DNA of 64,000 nucleotides, taken from positions 248,001-312,000 of the forward strand of contig JAGTJM010000031.1 in assembly GCA_020747015.1 (NCBI GenBank), given 5' to 3'. Origin of the DNA: Pyrenochaeta sp. MPI-SDFR-AT-0127 (taxonomy: Eukaryota; Ascomycota; Dothideomycetes; Pleosporales; Cucurbitariaceae). The position numbers were made by a program, and so were the translations under genes. Below, piece by piece: positions 1-11,883 of this stretch. Numbering within the stretch: position 1 is the first letter of the stretch; every line of letters starts with the position of its first letter. Below the pieces are notes generated by a model. That model made no database searches, was not told the origin of the DNA, and worked only from the letters and a program-made list of their open reading frames with translations.

Positions 1-887
1 GATGACGTCGAGGGCGGTTATGAAATGAAACCAGCGTTCGCAGGCTGGCCAGTGTTTGGCGTGATTAAGCGGCCGCTTTCGGAAGGGATGCGTTGAGGAC
101 TTGTTATGGCCAGGGCGGCAGGGAATGTCGGTCGTGGACTCGACGGGGGGGAAGATCGGTGCAAAGACACAAACGCGCATGAAGAGCGTTCGTCATCGGA
201 AGAATTTGCCAGCCTCAGGAAAAGTCTACAGGCGTTCCTTTGTAGCCTTGGGCGCCGGAACTGCCCTTGGGAACGCCGCTCCTTGTGCGCGTTCACGGTG
301 CTGCGGCTTGCGGCGTGCGACATGCAGGCTGCGCCCCTGAATTTCCCCAGGTTATTGGGTGGCTCGCGGCTGGGCTCGTATTGGGTTAGCCATCGAGACA
401 CGGCGGCCGTTGGCGTGCTCTTGATGCGCCGGGATGCAAGCCGGCGCCAAGGCCAGGATGCTGGTGAAGGTTGCTGGGCTGGAGCACGCTTTTGCCTAGG
501 CGAGACGCGTCGATTCTCATGGGAAAAGGGGGCACCCGGCCAAGCGTGCTTTGGGGCGGAGAGGCCTATTGGGCACTCCTGGTCGACGTTCATTAGCCCC
601 CGGCTGCCGCTAGCCCGTATTGGGCAATCAATTTTGCATTCTTGCCCGTTGTTTGGCGTCCTTCAGCCGGCTGCTAGCTTTTCTGCTATTGTCAGCTGTG
701 CCCAGCCTGGACAGCCTTTTCTTATTATACTCGCGACTGCTCCCCATCATCCCTCTCTTTTCTCCACCCTCACGTCGCCTCTCGCTGTTGTACAAAGCCG
801 TCACTCGTTCCTCTGCAGACCTTCGCATATATACCTATACACCTTTTAATACACATCTAATCAACTCGCCTCGACACCACCGTCAAC
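1..887. promoter_or_regulatory. Upstream region of the 888 gene, no gene seen
   Basis: This GC-rich stretch carries overlapping open frames on both strands with no protein-like composition or recognisable motif. The last 150 bases look like a fungal promoter and leader: a TATA-like run near 826-836 followed by a C/A-rich leader ending just before the ATG at 888. No RNA gene was recognised. Confidence 0.4.
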
Positions 888-1600
888 ATGCGTTTCTTCC
901 AGACCATCCTCTCTGGCGCCGCCCTCATTGCTGCTGCCGCTGCTTTGACCATTGACACCTTCCCAGCCAACGTTGTTGCTGGCGAGACCTACACTGTCAC
1001 CTACTCCCCCAAGGACAACACCCCAACCACCTTCATCCTCCGCCAGGGACCTTCCGGCAACTTGAACACCATCGAGACTCTTACCAGTACGTTGAACCCA
1101 TATTTGACCGCAATTTACAGAGTGCTGACTATATTATAGCCACTGCCACCGGTGGTTCTTTCAGCTGGACCGTCAAGAGCACCTATGCCAACCAGCCCAA
1201 CTATGCTCTCGAGATCCGTCAGGGAGATGTGATCAACTACTCTGGCCAGTTCCCTCTCACTGGTGGATCCGGCAGCGCTGCTTCGTCCGCTGCCTCGTCT
1301 GCCCGCGCCTCTGCTTCATCTGCCGCTGCCTCTGCCGCCTCCTCTGCTTCTGCCGCGCTCAGCAGCGCCATCTCCAGCACCCACGCCTCTGCTTCCATTG
1401 TCCCATCGTCCGGCGCCAACTCCACCGTTGCCTCCGCTACTCTCTCCCAGTCCCGCACTGCTGCCGCCTCTGGCACCTCCAGGCCCACTAGCTCCACCAC
1501 TAGCGGCCCACCCCAGAGCACTGGCGCTGCTTCTTCCCTCTCCTCCAGCCCTCTGGCTGCCATCTTCGGTGCTTTCGCCGCCTTTGCTTATCTCGCATAA
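888..1600 (+). CDS. Kre9/Knh-type Ser-Thr-rich GPI-anchored surface protein
   Basis: There are two exons, 888-1086 and 1140-1600. The 53 nt intron has a GTACGT donor and TATAG acceptor, giving 219 residues. Residues 1-20 are a signal peptide (MRFFQTILSGAALIAAAAAL). Residues about 21-120 match the fungal Ser-Thr-rich GPI family related to Kre9/Knh1: an IDTFPANVVAGETYTVTY start, then a mid-domain FSWTV strand and a YALEIRQGD strand. The rest is an Ala/Ser/Thr-rich stalk, with a hydrophobic C-terminal tail typical of a GPI attachment signal. Such proteins sit in the cell wall or outer membrane leaflet; a beta-glucan role is known for the yeast relatives, but the function here is inferred only. 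The long Ser stalk is encoded by low-complexity TCTGCC-like codons, which produces spurious antisense frames. Confidence 0.85.
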
Positions 1601-3710
1601 GCGTTTGGTCTTGAAACCCATGACTGTCTAATACAATACATCTCGCATTGATTACGGGGAGGATTCATTTACAGCCTGTTGTTAATACGTCACACGAGCA
1701 GTCTGTGACTGGTGGCTTGGAAGTGGTTTTGGAACGTAGTGTACTGCTTTGTCTAGCGCAGATGAACCTTGTACAGTTGGTAGCAGAAAACGACAATACG
1801 AAACTATACATCTCTATTTACATTTTAATCATCTTCCCATTGTGAAGCACCCAGAATATCGCAGTCTTCTGTAGAGCATAACGTGTCAGATGCAATCCTG
1901 CAGGATCGGCGCCTATAATTCTCACTTCTATGTATACCCCATCCTTGCCTCTAATGTTTCCGATCATTCTTCCCTTCCGCCGCTCCCGCAAGAAACACTT
2001 GCCGTTGCACAATAACGTCACTGTGCTCAATCGCAAACATCAGGCTGCTAGACATCACTACATTTAGTACGCATGTCGTGATACAAGGCTGCCATCGTGC
2101 CATTGGGCCCAAGTCGTTGTCGCATGTGCTCCTTCGCAGGGCTCGCTTACTACTGTCGTATTCCCAACGGGCATTGACCGGTCAACACCTGCAATTGCAT
2201 GCGCAATGAATGCTTCATAGACTGTCAGCACTATTTTAAGGTAGAGCAGCAGTCTATGAGGAACTGGATCGTCTGGTAACAAGAAGCCCCGCGATTCTCA
2301 TTGTTTGCAGCTACTTGGTCGCTGAGCAACCATGGTTGATGTGCGAACGCTGCACTCCGCCATTCTCCACAATTCTCCACGTCGTACATCATGCAAGCAG
2401 CCGCTCATTCATCGCCACACTGTAACTCACCACCTGACAACTTCCACGGCCGCCGTCTAGACAATCAGCCAACAATTGCCACCTTTCTCGTCTCTGCAGC
2501 GACAACCGGACTCTGACACATCTCAAAAGCCCATTGCGCAATTGTCCAGAAGCAGATAGCCTAGGTCTCACAAACGTGCAGCCGTGTTTACGCGTCAATA
2601 CTTCCCAAATCACGCGGACTACACCGGCCCTGCGTTGAGGTCTGCATAGCGCTAGAGCAAGGAGGTGGCAAGCTATGAGGTTCCACTGGTTCGAGGCGGG
2701 GAAACTAGCAACGAGGCTGGGTGTGGTGTGTCAGCGCGGTGAGATCCGAGCGAATCTGGACGCTCTCAATTGCTCAACAACCAAAAAATATGGTTTTGCA
2801 AAATAAATGGCTGGCAAGTAAGACAATGAAGGAGGCTGAGCCCTGGGGGGGTTTTTTTCCTGTTTCTACGCCACCAAGACTCTGCAGTTTCATGCAGAGA
2901 ATTAATCCATCGTCTAGCGGCTGGGGGCTAATGCTGGGCTGAAGTCGCGCGGCTGAAAGCCAATGCTTGGGTAATGCGATCTATTCCCAGCAAGCATTTT
3001 GATCGAAGAAAACTTCAACACGTCCAGCGTCTCAACCAGCCACGGTTAGTATCGACGACTGTTCTTTCGCTTCGAATTACCGCCGATATCTACCTGCCTA
3101 CAGGTTTCATATCTCGGGCGTCTTTCGCTTTTCCTGTGCAGTATTCGAGGATCCCTTGCGCTGCCTTATCAATGTGACGAATGGCCATGTTGATCCATTG
3201 GTATAGCAAGTTTGGTGGCTGGCTGTGACTATGGCTGTGTCTTGCGCAGTGTAGTGAAGTCTGCTGATAGTTTCTTTGTGATTAATCAAGCAAGGAAAGC
3301 CTGGAGCTGGATATGAGACGGAAAGACTACTTGACTTGCAGGCAGCACTCACGGTATGGCATTGACTAGATTCACAATATGTCGAGCCTCATGTTATTTT
3401 TTGCAACGTAGGTAAGACGACAAGTCTGATGTACAAATTGAACTAACTCGTCACACCTTGGGGGAAAGAATAGATGTGGAAAATGCACTAAAAAGATGAT
3501 ACTGCCTCCAAAATGCTTTCGATGACAAAACGATGCTCCCAGAATACTCCAAGAAATAGATAAAGGGTATGTGATGCAAGTCGCTAAGGTGTACATTGGA
3601 TCCATGCAAGTGATGTATAGCAGCAGGTGCAGAAGTATGCTCCCAAGACAAAGTCTCAAGGCGCAGGAACATGTTCAAGACGGAACGAAAATGGGCAAAT
3701 CACCACCGGC
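1601..3710. other. Intergenic, nothing recognised
   Basis: About 2.1 kb between the GPI protein and the 3-prime end of the DUF7580 gene. Only short frames are present, and none shows domain-like content, paired exons or family motifs. No tRNA-like fold, inverted repeat or transposase fragment was recognised. Confidence 0.4.
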
Positions 3711-5645
3711 CTAAATGAGATCAAGGCCTAATTTATCAGGTGTGAGGTCGTAGGCGCTGTACAGTTCTTGTTCCAACGGCCTCACGATATTGTTATACAC
3801 TGCTTGGCGAAACTCGGGATTATCCAGGCTGGGTTCCATTGCGTCCTCGTCGTAAAAGTCGCAATTCAGGCACGCGGCCACTGCCTGTCGATGATTTTGA
3901 TAGATGTCGTCAGATATGCCTTCGAATAATCTAAGCGCCGCGAAATAATTAGTATTCACAGTAGGCTTTCCATCCTCGTCAAGGTCCTCGTCTCCTCGTC
4001 CATGCTCGATGGGCAAGCCCATCTCAATCTCTAGGAGAAGTATTCCCAACGCTAGGACACTGGGATTCGGATGTATGCGATAGAGTACATCAGCTTCGTC
4101 CTCAGGTTTCACATCCTGGAAGTCTGTCGATAGGTAAGGTCGTCGAATATCCAAACCTCCCTTTTCAGATGAGAAAAAGGAAATGTGTTCTTTGCTCCAT
4201 TCTCTACTCAACCAAGGACTCTCACAGAAGTGAAGGAGGGAGTTGGCGAGTATTACGGATAATATGCGCTTCTCCTTTTGCTTGAGCTTCCGCTCACCTC
4301 GAAGCAACGTTGCGAGAGAAGTGTCCACTTCGTTGCCGTCGACATTCAATGTCTGCGATAGCCTCCGTGATTGCTGTTTACTGGTGACATGCCACAGGCA
4401 GCCACCATCGAATAGAATCTGCGGTGTGCATCGACTGCGATTAGCCTGTAAAATTGTACGACAGAGCTTCTCGATTTTCTTTCGGGTTGCTGTGGAAGCT
4501 CGTCGTCGTCCTTGGAGTGGTGTTGCTGTGGCGCCAGTCGATATCGTGATCATCTCAACACTACCTTCTGAGTCAATTGGAGATGTAGTTGCATCTATTT
4601 CAAAGTGAACTCCTCGTGGTCGCGAGGGTGTTGTGTCGCTTTATGAAAGCTTAGTAGTTGAACTTGAGCAGGTTTTCTCTTGATAGGCAACGTACTGTTG
4701 GAGAGCAATACATAGCTGGCTTTCAAGCCAGCGACAATATGGCTTGTTTTCTTCACTACTTAGTGACATAAGCATGTTGAAGTACACGTTATTGCCTTCT
4801 CCACTGTCAGCCATCATGGAGTCTCGGCGCTGATCTCTTTGTTGGAGAAGACAAAGACGAGCTTCATGTGCGCGATGGCATTCACATGGCCATAGCCCTC
4901 CGAGTGCTGCATACAGAGTGTGCATCAAAGGGCGAAGCTCGATATGAGGGCTACCAACAACACGGCTCTCTTTAGGTAGCTCTGGCATCTCAAACAATGA
5001 ATCCGAGGAAAAGAAGACAAGTTTCTCCAGTCGTTCATTGTTTGTTTTGATCTTGCTCAAAATCTCGCTATATTTCTTTCCTTCATGAAGGGCAAATCGT
5101 ACCCTATGGCTCACAGCGTTGATGGGTGTTGAAGTGGATTTGTTGCGGATCGCATAGAGCTTCGCGTATGTATGTTCTGTGAATATCTGTGACGTCATCA
5201 GTACCATATGAAGATACCGCTCAGAACTGCATACAGCTTCATTGCTCGACAAATCCAGCGACTTCCTCTCCAGCAACTTCTCAAGACATTCCAAGGTTGC
5301 CGCAAGTGTAACAACAAATGTCTCGTATGCCTCTCCCAGTCGCGTCTTGAGTGCGTGCACCACCTCGCCCGACTTCCACCCCGCCTCTAAATCTGGCACG
5401 GCTTGCGGCGAGGACAGCCTTTCTCGTAGCTCATCGGGGAGCTCAGCCAGTCCTTTCGCCAATCTTTTCAAGCTTAACTGGAGGATTGTGACCTCGAAGG
5501 CCAAGTTTTCCATGAACACGGCTCGTTTCGGCTCCAGTCGTGACTTTGTGTGCTCGGCGGCAGCGATCAGGATAGGTAGCACGCCAAGCGCTAGACCAGC
5601 TATCTCGACTCCACTCATGGCTAAGAGAGAGCTGGGCTTGGGCAC
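3711..5645 (-). CDS. DUF7580-domain protein, putative helical N-terminal effector
   Basis: I model two exons on the minus strand, 5645-4696 and 4638-3711, giving 625 residues. The frame is open throughout except for one TAA at 4643-4641. That stop lies inside a good 57 nt intron (4639-4695: GTACGT donor, TACTAAG branch-like site, AAAG acceptor), so I treat it as intronic rather than as a nonsense mutation. The start is the ATG at 5645; an internal MSGVEIAGL at residue 10 is an equally family-like start. The N-terminus (SGVEIAGLALGVLPILIAA) is the hydrophobic helix shared by a large filamentous-fungal family, followed by helical segments with CHRAHEARL near residue 256. Exon 2 carries the DUF7580 part: LFDGGCLW, ILANSLLHFCESPWL, and HPNPSVLALGILLLEIEMG, which resembles the end of a kinase-like fold. 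Function is unknown. It is head-to-head with the NLR-like gene at 5954. Confidence 0.8.
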
Positions 5646-5953
5646 TACAGGGAAGGAAATGTAGGTGTGGACTGGAGAGTGTTTGGCGGGGGAGAAGGCT
5701 GTTCATCAAGCACACTTCCCGAGGGCGGCTTGAGGTGGGCGCTCACCGGTCGACATGCAGCCTCGTTGCCTTACGAGCGATCCTGCCGTCTATTCGTCCC
5801 TCCACCTGGCCATTGACCCCTCATTTGAACAAGACTGGGTGCATGAGCCTTTAACTCCACTTCTCAGCCTTGCTCGTGATATTCTCCTTCCTCACTCGTT
5901 CCTGCGTGCCCTCGGACTCTCTCCTCACGGGCCTACATTCGTTTCATCGCATA
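5646..5953. promoter_or_regulatory. Divergent promoter between DUF7580 gene and NLR-like gene
   Basis: These 308 bases separate the ATG at 5645 (minus) from the ATG at 5954 (plus), so the two genes probably share regulatory DNA. No TATA box or known operator was recognised; pyrimidine-rich stretches occur near 5830-5910. The NLR frame stays open upstream of 5954 without a convincing earlier ATG. Confidence 0.45.
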
Positions 5954-8900
5954 ATGGACCGCGCTACAATCGCTAGCATTGCGGAATCGTGTAATAATGA
6001 CCTTACAGCTTTGTTGGACTCGGATCCATTGCGGCAGCAGACAGCCAGGGCCGAGTTGGCGGAAGCAGTAGAAGAAGAGCGCGCGCGATTCAGAATTTGG
6101 GCAGCGCATATCGGAACGTTCGCAAAGCATCACTATTCATTGGATTTCCGGTTAAGGGAGAGTGAGAAAGTGCGATCGCTGGTAATTTCACAACTTGAGA
6201 TCCTTCGAACAGGTATTTCGCAACTTTCAGAACTTCTCCAAGACAGTAGGCCCCAAATCCCTCCCACTTAAATGACGAGATTTAATCAAGACAAGACGTA
6301 CAAGACAATCCTCTGTTGCGCGAGGATGTTAGAGCACATGACTCTTCTAGGTCTTATAATGAATCTTCCGGAACCATCGGATCAGAATCAGGTTCTTCGG
6401 CTACATCTGAGGTTCCGACTGAAGATGAATGCCTCGTTAGCATACGAGATGCCATTGATCGATTGCATCGTCTTGCCAAGGCCATCAGGCATCCAGGAAT
6501 TGCTTCCCAGGCATCCAAAGCGAACAACTTTAGGCCTAAAGATGAAGATGGCTATGACGAAGTTGAAAAATTCGAGAAGTTCAGTCGTGATATTGTCCAA
6601 CAAAGCTATCCTGGTGCGGCTCCTTACTTACACCATCGCCTAAGTAAGACGAATGCCTCCCGAAGAAGGCTGTTTCTTTTCCGGAGAAAGCACCAGGATA
6701 TACTACATGGGAGACGACACAGCTCCCCAAAACGACGTCCTTCACTATCTCATCAGGAAACGCAGAAGTCTTTCTCGGTATTGCCCGGTGCTGAACCTAC
6801 ATCGATGCCAAATGCACCAGAGTCACTTGTTCCGAAGACCAGCCTCGATACTCAGGCTCAAAGGTCAACTGCCAAGGCTACTACCTTCATAGAGTCACAA
6901 TTCAAACCAAGTACTTCCTCTAAGGCGGCTAGTTCAGTCGGCGGAACGTCAGTAGCAAGCATTCTCGACCATTCACGGTTTCCACCTCCCCCAAAGGTTC
7001 CCATCACAAGAACTCAGTTCGAATGTCCGTATTGCTGTCAATTTGTCCCAACGAGCATTTTAGGCAAGACATTATGGAAGTATGTAACATCTCTTATGTT
7101 TTAGAATCCGTATAATTCGAGCAGAAAATCAAGCATGTGTTGCCCAATACTGGCTTTACTAGGCTTTCAGACCGTAGAATCCTAGTAGCTAATTTTGTTT
7201 GAAGGCAACATCTGATCAAAGATCTCGAACCATACGTCTGTGTGTTCGAAAATTGTTCTCAACCAGATACTAGATACCGGGACCAAAGTGTGTGGATGAC
7301 TCACCTACGATCGCATGCAACGCGATGGTCTTGTCGCCTCCCTGGACACCCAAGAGGCCAAGATACGATGATCTTTACATGTGGGGACGAGTATGCGGCG
7401 CACTTGAGAGAGCACAATTCTCATGGGAAAACATTCAATGATGCTCAAATACAATTACTGAAGCGACAACGTGGTGTCCCAGATCCAAATCCCATCAAAG
7501 AATGCCCACTTTGCCATGTCTCCATAGAACTTCTTGGTCCAGCCTCCAACGACAGCACGAAATATCCCACTCGTGGAGGGGCCGAAATGCCCTCTTCATC
7601 CATGCAAGCTTTGGAAATGCAGAAGCATATCGCAAAACACCTCCTCTTGATTGCATCCTATTCATTACCTTGGCTGGATGACACCGAAGGCGATGTTGCA
7701 AGCGATAGGCTTGTTTCGCTAGCAACCGAAACCACCAGTAGTGAGGCAATGGAAAGGCATAATACACCACGTGTCAATAGCCACAGAAACTTGGCTGAAG
7801 AAGTTGGCATTCTCACATTTAACGACTATGATGCTGAACCAGAAGAGCATGACCATGACGAATGGAATTTCATTGAGGATATTCCATATGAAGGCCAAGA
7901 ATTTGATGGCATCCTGTCATCATTTGTCCGGAAATACCACGTTGAGATGGCCTTCGCTGGGAGTACCAATAAAGAACCGTCACTTCCTTGTAATTATATG
8001 CCATTGGAACGAAACACGGACTTCTTCGGTCGAGAGGACGCCATTCAATTTCTTGAAAGTCAGCTCTGCCGCGGGCAAGTAGATGCTGAAGGCACAGTGC
8101 AACAACCAGCCACCCTCAAGACATGTAGCCTCTACGGCCCAGCAGGAATCGGCAAAACCCAGGTAGCAGTCGAATTCGTATATCGACACATGCAAGAGTT
8201 TGACGCCGTCTTCTGGGTCCACGCAGATGAGGCTTCAAAAATGATTGAAGACGTGAACAGAATCACGCTTCAACTCGGCCTAGTGGACAACTCATCTGCT
8301 GATTCGGGAGACCAGGCTTTGACCCGAGAGCTCTTCAAGCGTTGGCTTGACAATCCTGCAAAGTCCTTCAAACCTGGGCAGAGTTCCCAGAGAGCAAATT
8401 GGCTGCTAGTACTCGATCATGTCATTGAGTCATCTGTGCTTGATCAATTTTGGCCCACTGAAAGGGAGTGTGGTTCGATCCTGATAACAAGCCGGCGAAC
8501 GATGCCTTGGCCCCCCGAGAGGTATCCCTCTAAGACGCTCGACCGCTTCACACCCCAAGAAGGAGCCGAATTCATGTGCAGTCACCTCGAGAATGGTGTT
8601 TCGTCCGAAGAAAAACAATGTGCAAGTCTTATAAGCGCGAAAGTCAAAGGGATACCATACGCATTGAGACACTTAACCAAATGGATTTTAGGAGAAGGCC
8701 TCAGTTTTAGTGAGTTTCTGGCACAAAATCATACCCGTGAAAACAAGAAACTGCAAACGAGGATGAGAGGAGAGCTGGCTAGGTTCGTTGTCGCTGAGGA
8801 GCACTCCTTCCTCGAAGCTGCTTTTGAAAGCCTTAAGCATTCACGATCATTACTTGATGTCCTCTCCATGCTTGATCCAGACAATATTCCTGAACGAATA

Positions 8901-10534
8901 TTGATATCCGATTCTCCTCATGTGTTCATTCAATGGTATCCAGACACCCAATTGAGCCTACAGAAAGCACTGCAAGAGTTATTCAAGTACAGCATAATAA
9001 CGAGGAGCCCTGGGTCACGGACAATCTCCATTCACCGAATTGTGCAAGATGCGGTGAGAAAACAGATGAATCCCATATACTCGAGAGATGTCTTCAATAC
9101 TTGTGTTCTTCTCCTTTCTGCTCAGTGGTATGTGAGCTTCCAGAAACAAATTTAATGCGGATGTTGCTCACAAAATGGCAGGCCATTTCATGTATTTACT
9201 TGGAGACATGGTATTTCAAGGTGGCCACAATGTGAAGAGGTAATAATATGCACAAATGCAGACACGTCCGAGTAGCTGACTCATAGGTTAAAGTTGTTCC
9301 CGCACATCATCCGATTGCGCCGTCTGTCCGCGAACATACAAACTACTGAGTATCATTTATTCGGAGCATATCTATATGCCCGCTTATGGTGTGACTGCGG
9401 ATGGTAAGTCCTCAACGTGCGTATATCTGGGTAGAGGTTTCTAACAGGATAGGTACTGCCACGAACGCGGAAGGACCGCGGAGTCTGACGTATTCAGTGG
9501 CATAGCTCAACGACTTTGCGAGGAACTGAAAAAATTCTACCCCCTCCCTCTTGACGATAAGCATTCTCATCTTCCCGAGGAGCGAGATATCGACAACATT
9601 GTTGCTGAAATTCACCACAATCGTGGCGTCATGGCCAATGAGATTAATCGACCCGAACAGTCTCTCGATTACCTCCTGACATTCAATGCAATGATGATGA
9701 AAGAGCTAGGGGACAGACGGCCTGGGACTGATATGCGCCTCGCTCTATCATTCAATGAGCTTGGATGTGCTTACATGCTCCGTGACGATTATCTAAATGC
9801 GGAGCAGTGTTTTGAAAAGTCTATTACCAGTATGGAGAAGTTGGATAATTATGAAAGCTGGCAGATTTCGCTACCTGGTGTGAATCTCGGGGTAGTGTAT
9901 TGGCTCACACAACGGTATACCGAAGCGCTCGATGTTCTCTCACAGGGGCTTCGCGACCGAGAGAGGAAGTTTGGGTTCAATGATCAAGAGTCCTTTATGT
10001 ACGTATCCATTCGCGCTCGCATTCTCTGCGCTGACACATGGCCTAGCACTGGCCGCTTCCTCTACACGCTCGGTAATGTGCATGAGTCGCTCGAAAATTA
10101 CGACATTAGTCTGGAATATCACCAGCGTTCTCTGAATCACTACCGAAACACGCTCGGAAGTGCACATCATCGAACCGCCGATGCATTTATTCGAATTACG
10201 AGACATTTCATGAGACTCGGTCAATTGGAAGAAGCATTGTAAGGTTTCGGTCGCTACTCAAAATATTGACAAGGCTAATGTTTTGCAAAGGGAACTCGTG
10301 GACAAAGCCATTCATATCTACCATAATTTTGATGGCGCGTTCGAGGCGGAGACTGCTCGCGCGAAGTTTTGCAAAAGCATGGTGCTTCGGCAAATAGGTA
10401 GAGTCGCAGATGCAGATATGGAGCTGGCCGAAAGTGTCAAGTGGTATCACGAGCTTAAGGCGCAGGACGTGATTGGATGCGAAGATGTCCAGGAAGTGGA
10501 CTTTGATCGATTGGTCGTGTTTTGGTCGAGATGA
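5954..10534 (+). CDS. NLR-like protein: C2H2-type fingers, NB-ARC, TPR repeats
   Basis: I model eight exons: 5954-6245, 6296-7079, 7205-9127, 9182-9239, 9294-9403, 9453-9998, 10047-10238 and 10291-10534. They total 4149 nt and 1382 residues. Residues 1-110 are a helical N-terminal region seen in many fungal STAND proteins. Zinc-finger-like Cys/His pairs follow: FECPYC near 340, a CVFENC...HLRSH finger near 370-395, and KECPLC with HIAKH near 455-505. The NB-ARC begins after a conserved FFGRED. Its Walker A is GPAGIGKT at 670-677 and its Walker B is LVLD, with D763; a SILITSR strand follows. After the ARC/winged-helix part come WPQCEELFPHI and TPR-like helices to the C-terminus (SFNELGCAYMLRDDYLNAE, LYTLGNVHESL). 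This architecture fits a STAND signalling ATPase; fungal members act in heterokaryon incompatibility and related recognition. The ligand and effector are unknown. The 48 nt intron at 9999-10046 has no stop and is easily missed. Confidence 0.88.
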
Positions 10535-11883
10535 TTGGACAGTCAACGGCCTTGCATGCCGCACCTTCTTCTAGCGTCAAAACAGAACTAATATATTTTT
10601 CTTTACTCAAAAACACCACTGGTTTTACAACTGATGGGAGTTGTTGAACCTACAATGTTCCCGGGTGATACGGAACGAATTAAGTCGCACAGCGCGACTC
10701 AAGCATCGTGACCAGTGCCAAGCCCGGGGCTAATTCTCAGCGCGCAATCTTGCCACCCTGGAACTTGCTTCACCGCTCCGTCACCCTCACAATCAGGCGC
10801 AATCGCGTTCACGGCTACAGTTGGACAGGAGAATATCGTGGGAATCAGGAAGTCTCTTATTTTTCTTTATTCCATTGACCCTTTACTGCCCCGCAGCCCT
10901 CGACTCAATTCATCGTCCAGCGGCGCCCCCTTACGGAGTACAGCCTCCCGATGCCTTCCGAACAAGTCCGCAACGAATCCCAACATCAATCCGACTCTCC
11001 TAGTGAGCCAAAGCTTCAACCTTGGAGAGCACATTGGCCGCCTCAAACGCCTGTTACAATTGGCGAAAAACACGGTTTCCAAAAGGGTCAAACGATCCAG
11101 CTGGAAGGTACCGCGTCTGGAGCGCGTCTGATGTCTCTGGAGCAGCAGGACAAATAGAACAAAACGGACGTTATCCACTATGTCCAGAATTTCTGGTGTA
11201 TTGCAACTTTACAAGCGCTTAATACCAAAGGGAGTCGTCCAGCAATTTGATGGGACAGGGATGTTTTCGGAATTTGAGATATTTGATTCACGGTGTTCAT
11301 GGCGTGGCGCAAGTTTTAGATACCATAGAGCAATGTTCACGGCACACATGAACGAGGATTCTTTATGTTCGCACCGCATAGACCACAGTTCTTGATACAT
11401 TCATTTAATGTGTAATGGTATCTCGCCAATAGTCCTTGTGCGCATACTTTGCGTAACATATGTGATTATCTAATCTACCTCGGAACCAAAATCACGTTGT
11501 CCTCGATTCTTTTGGGAAGAGAAGGACATGGCTAGTTGTCATGCCACCGCGTACCACTAAACTCCATGGCCACACTAAATAGTCAAATGTGCCCGTGTTC
11601 GACCCCGCTTTTCTGCACCCTATCGCGGCCAGAAGGTTTCTTCACCGGTCCATACCCTACTTTTAGCCTCTCGCAGCCTCACTTCTATGTAGTTGACTCC
11701 AATTTTCGCGCCTGAGCGATTCATAGCATTAAAATTACGAAACGTTGCATAATTTGGAAGGCGAGAGCCTTTCAATCATCACGTGGACAGACAGCGAGCT
11801 ATTACGTTCTGTACAACCCGGTATTCATTTGTATCACAAAAGCCGTGCTCTTGATCCAGTATCGTGAACCAGCAGTCGCGAAT
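10535..11883. other. Intergenic between NLR-like gene and oxygenase
   Basis: About 1.35 kb. A 68-codon frame at 10951-11157 and a 138-codon frame at 10715-11131 overlap in different phases. Neither has a domain motif nor joins to other exons, so I call no gene. The last 200 bases are the likely promoter of the oxygenase. Confidence 0.35.

Noticed and set aside
106..849. 247-codon plus-strand frame and its 191-codon antisense frame at 18-593
   Set aside because: GC-rich composition, no domain or signal pattern, and overlap with the promoter and leader of the 888 gene; both strands are open at once, as expected from base composition.
1237..1631. Long antisense and alternate-phase frames over the Ser-rich stalk
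   Set aside because: Shadow of the TCTGCC-type low-complexity codons of the GPI protein.
10715..11157. Overlapping 138- and 68-codon frames after the NLR-like gene
   Set aside because: Different phases, no joinable exons, no recognisable motif, not contiguous with the TPR frame.
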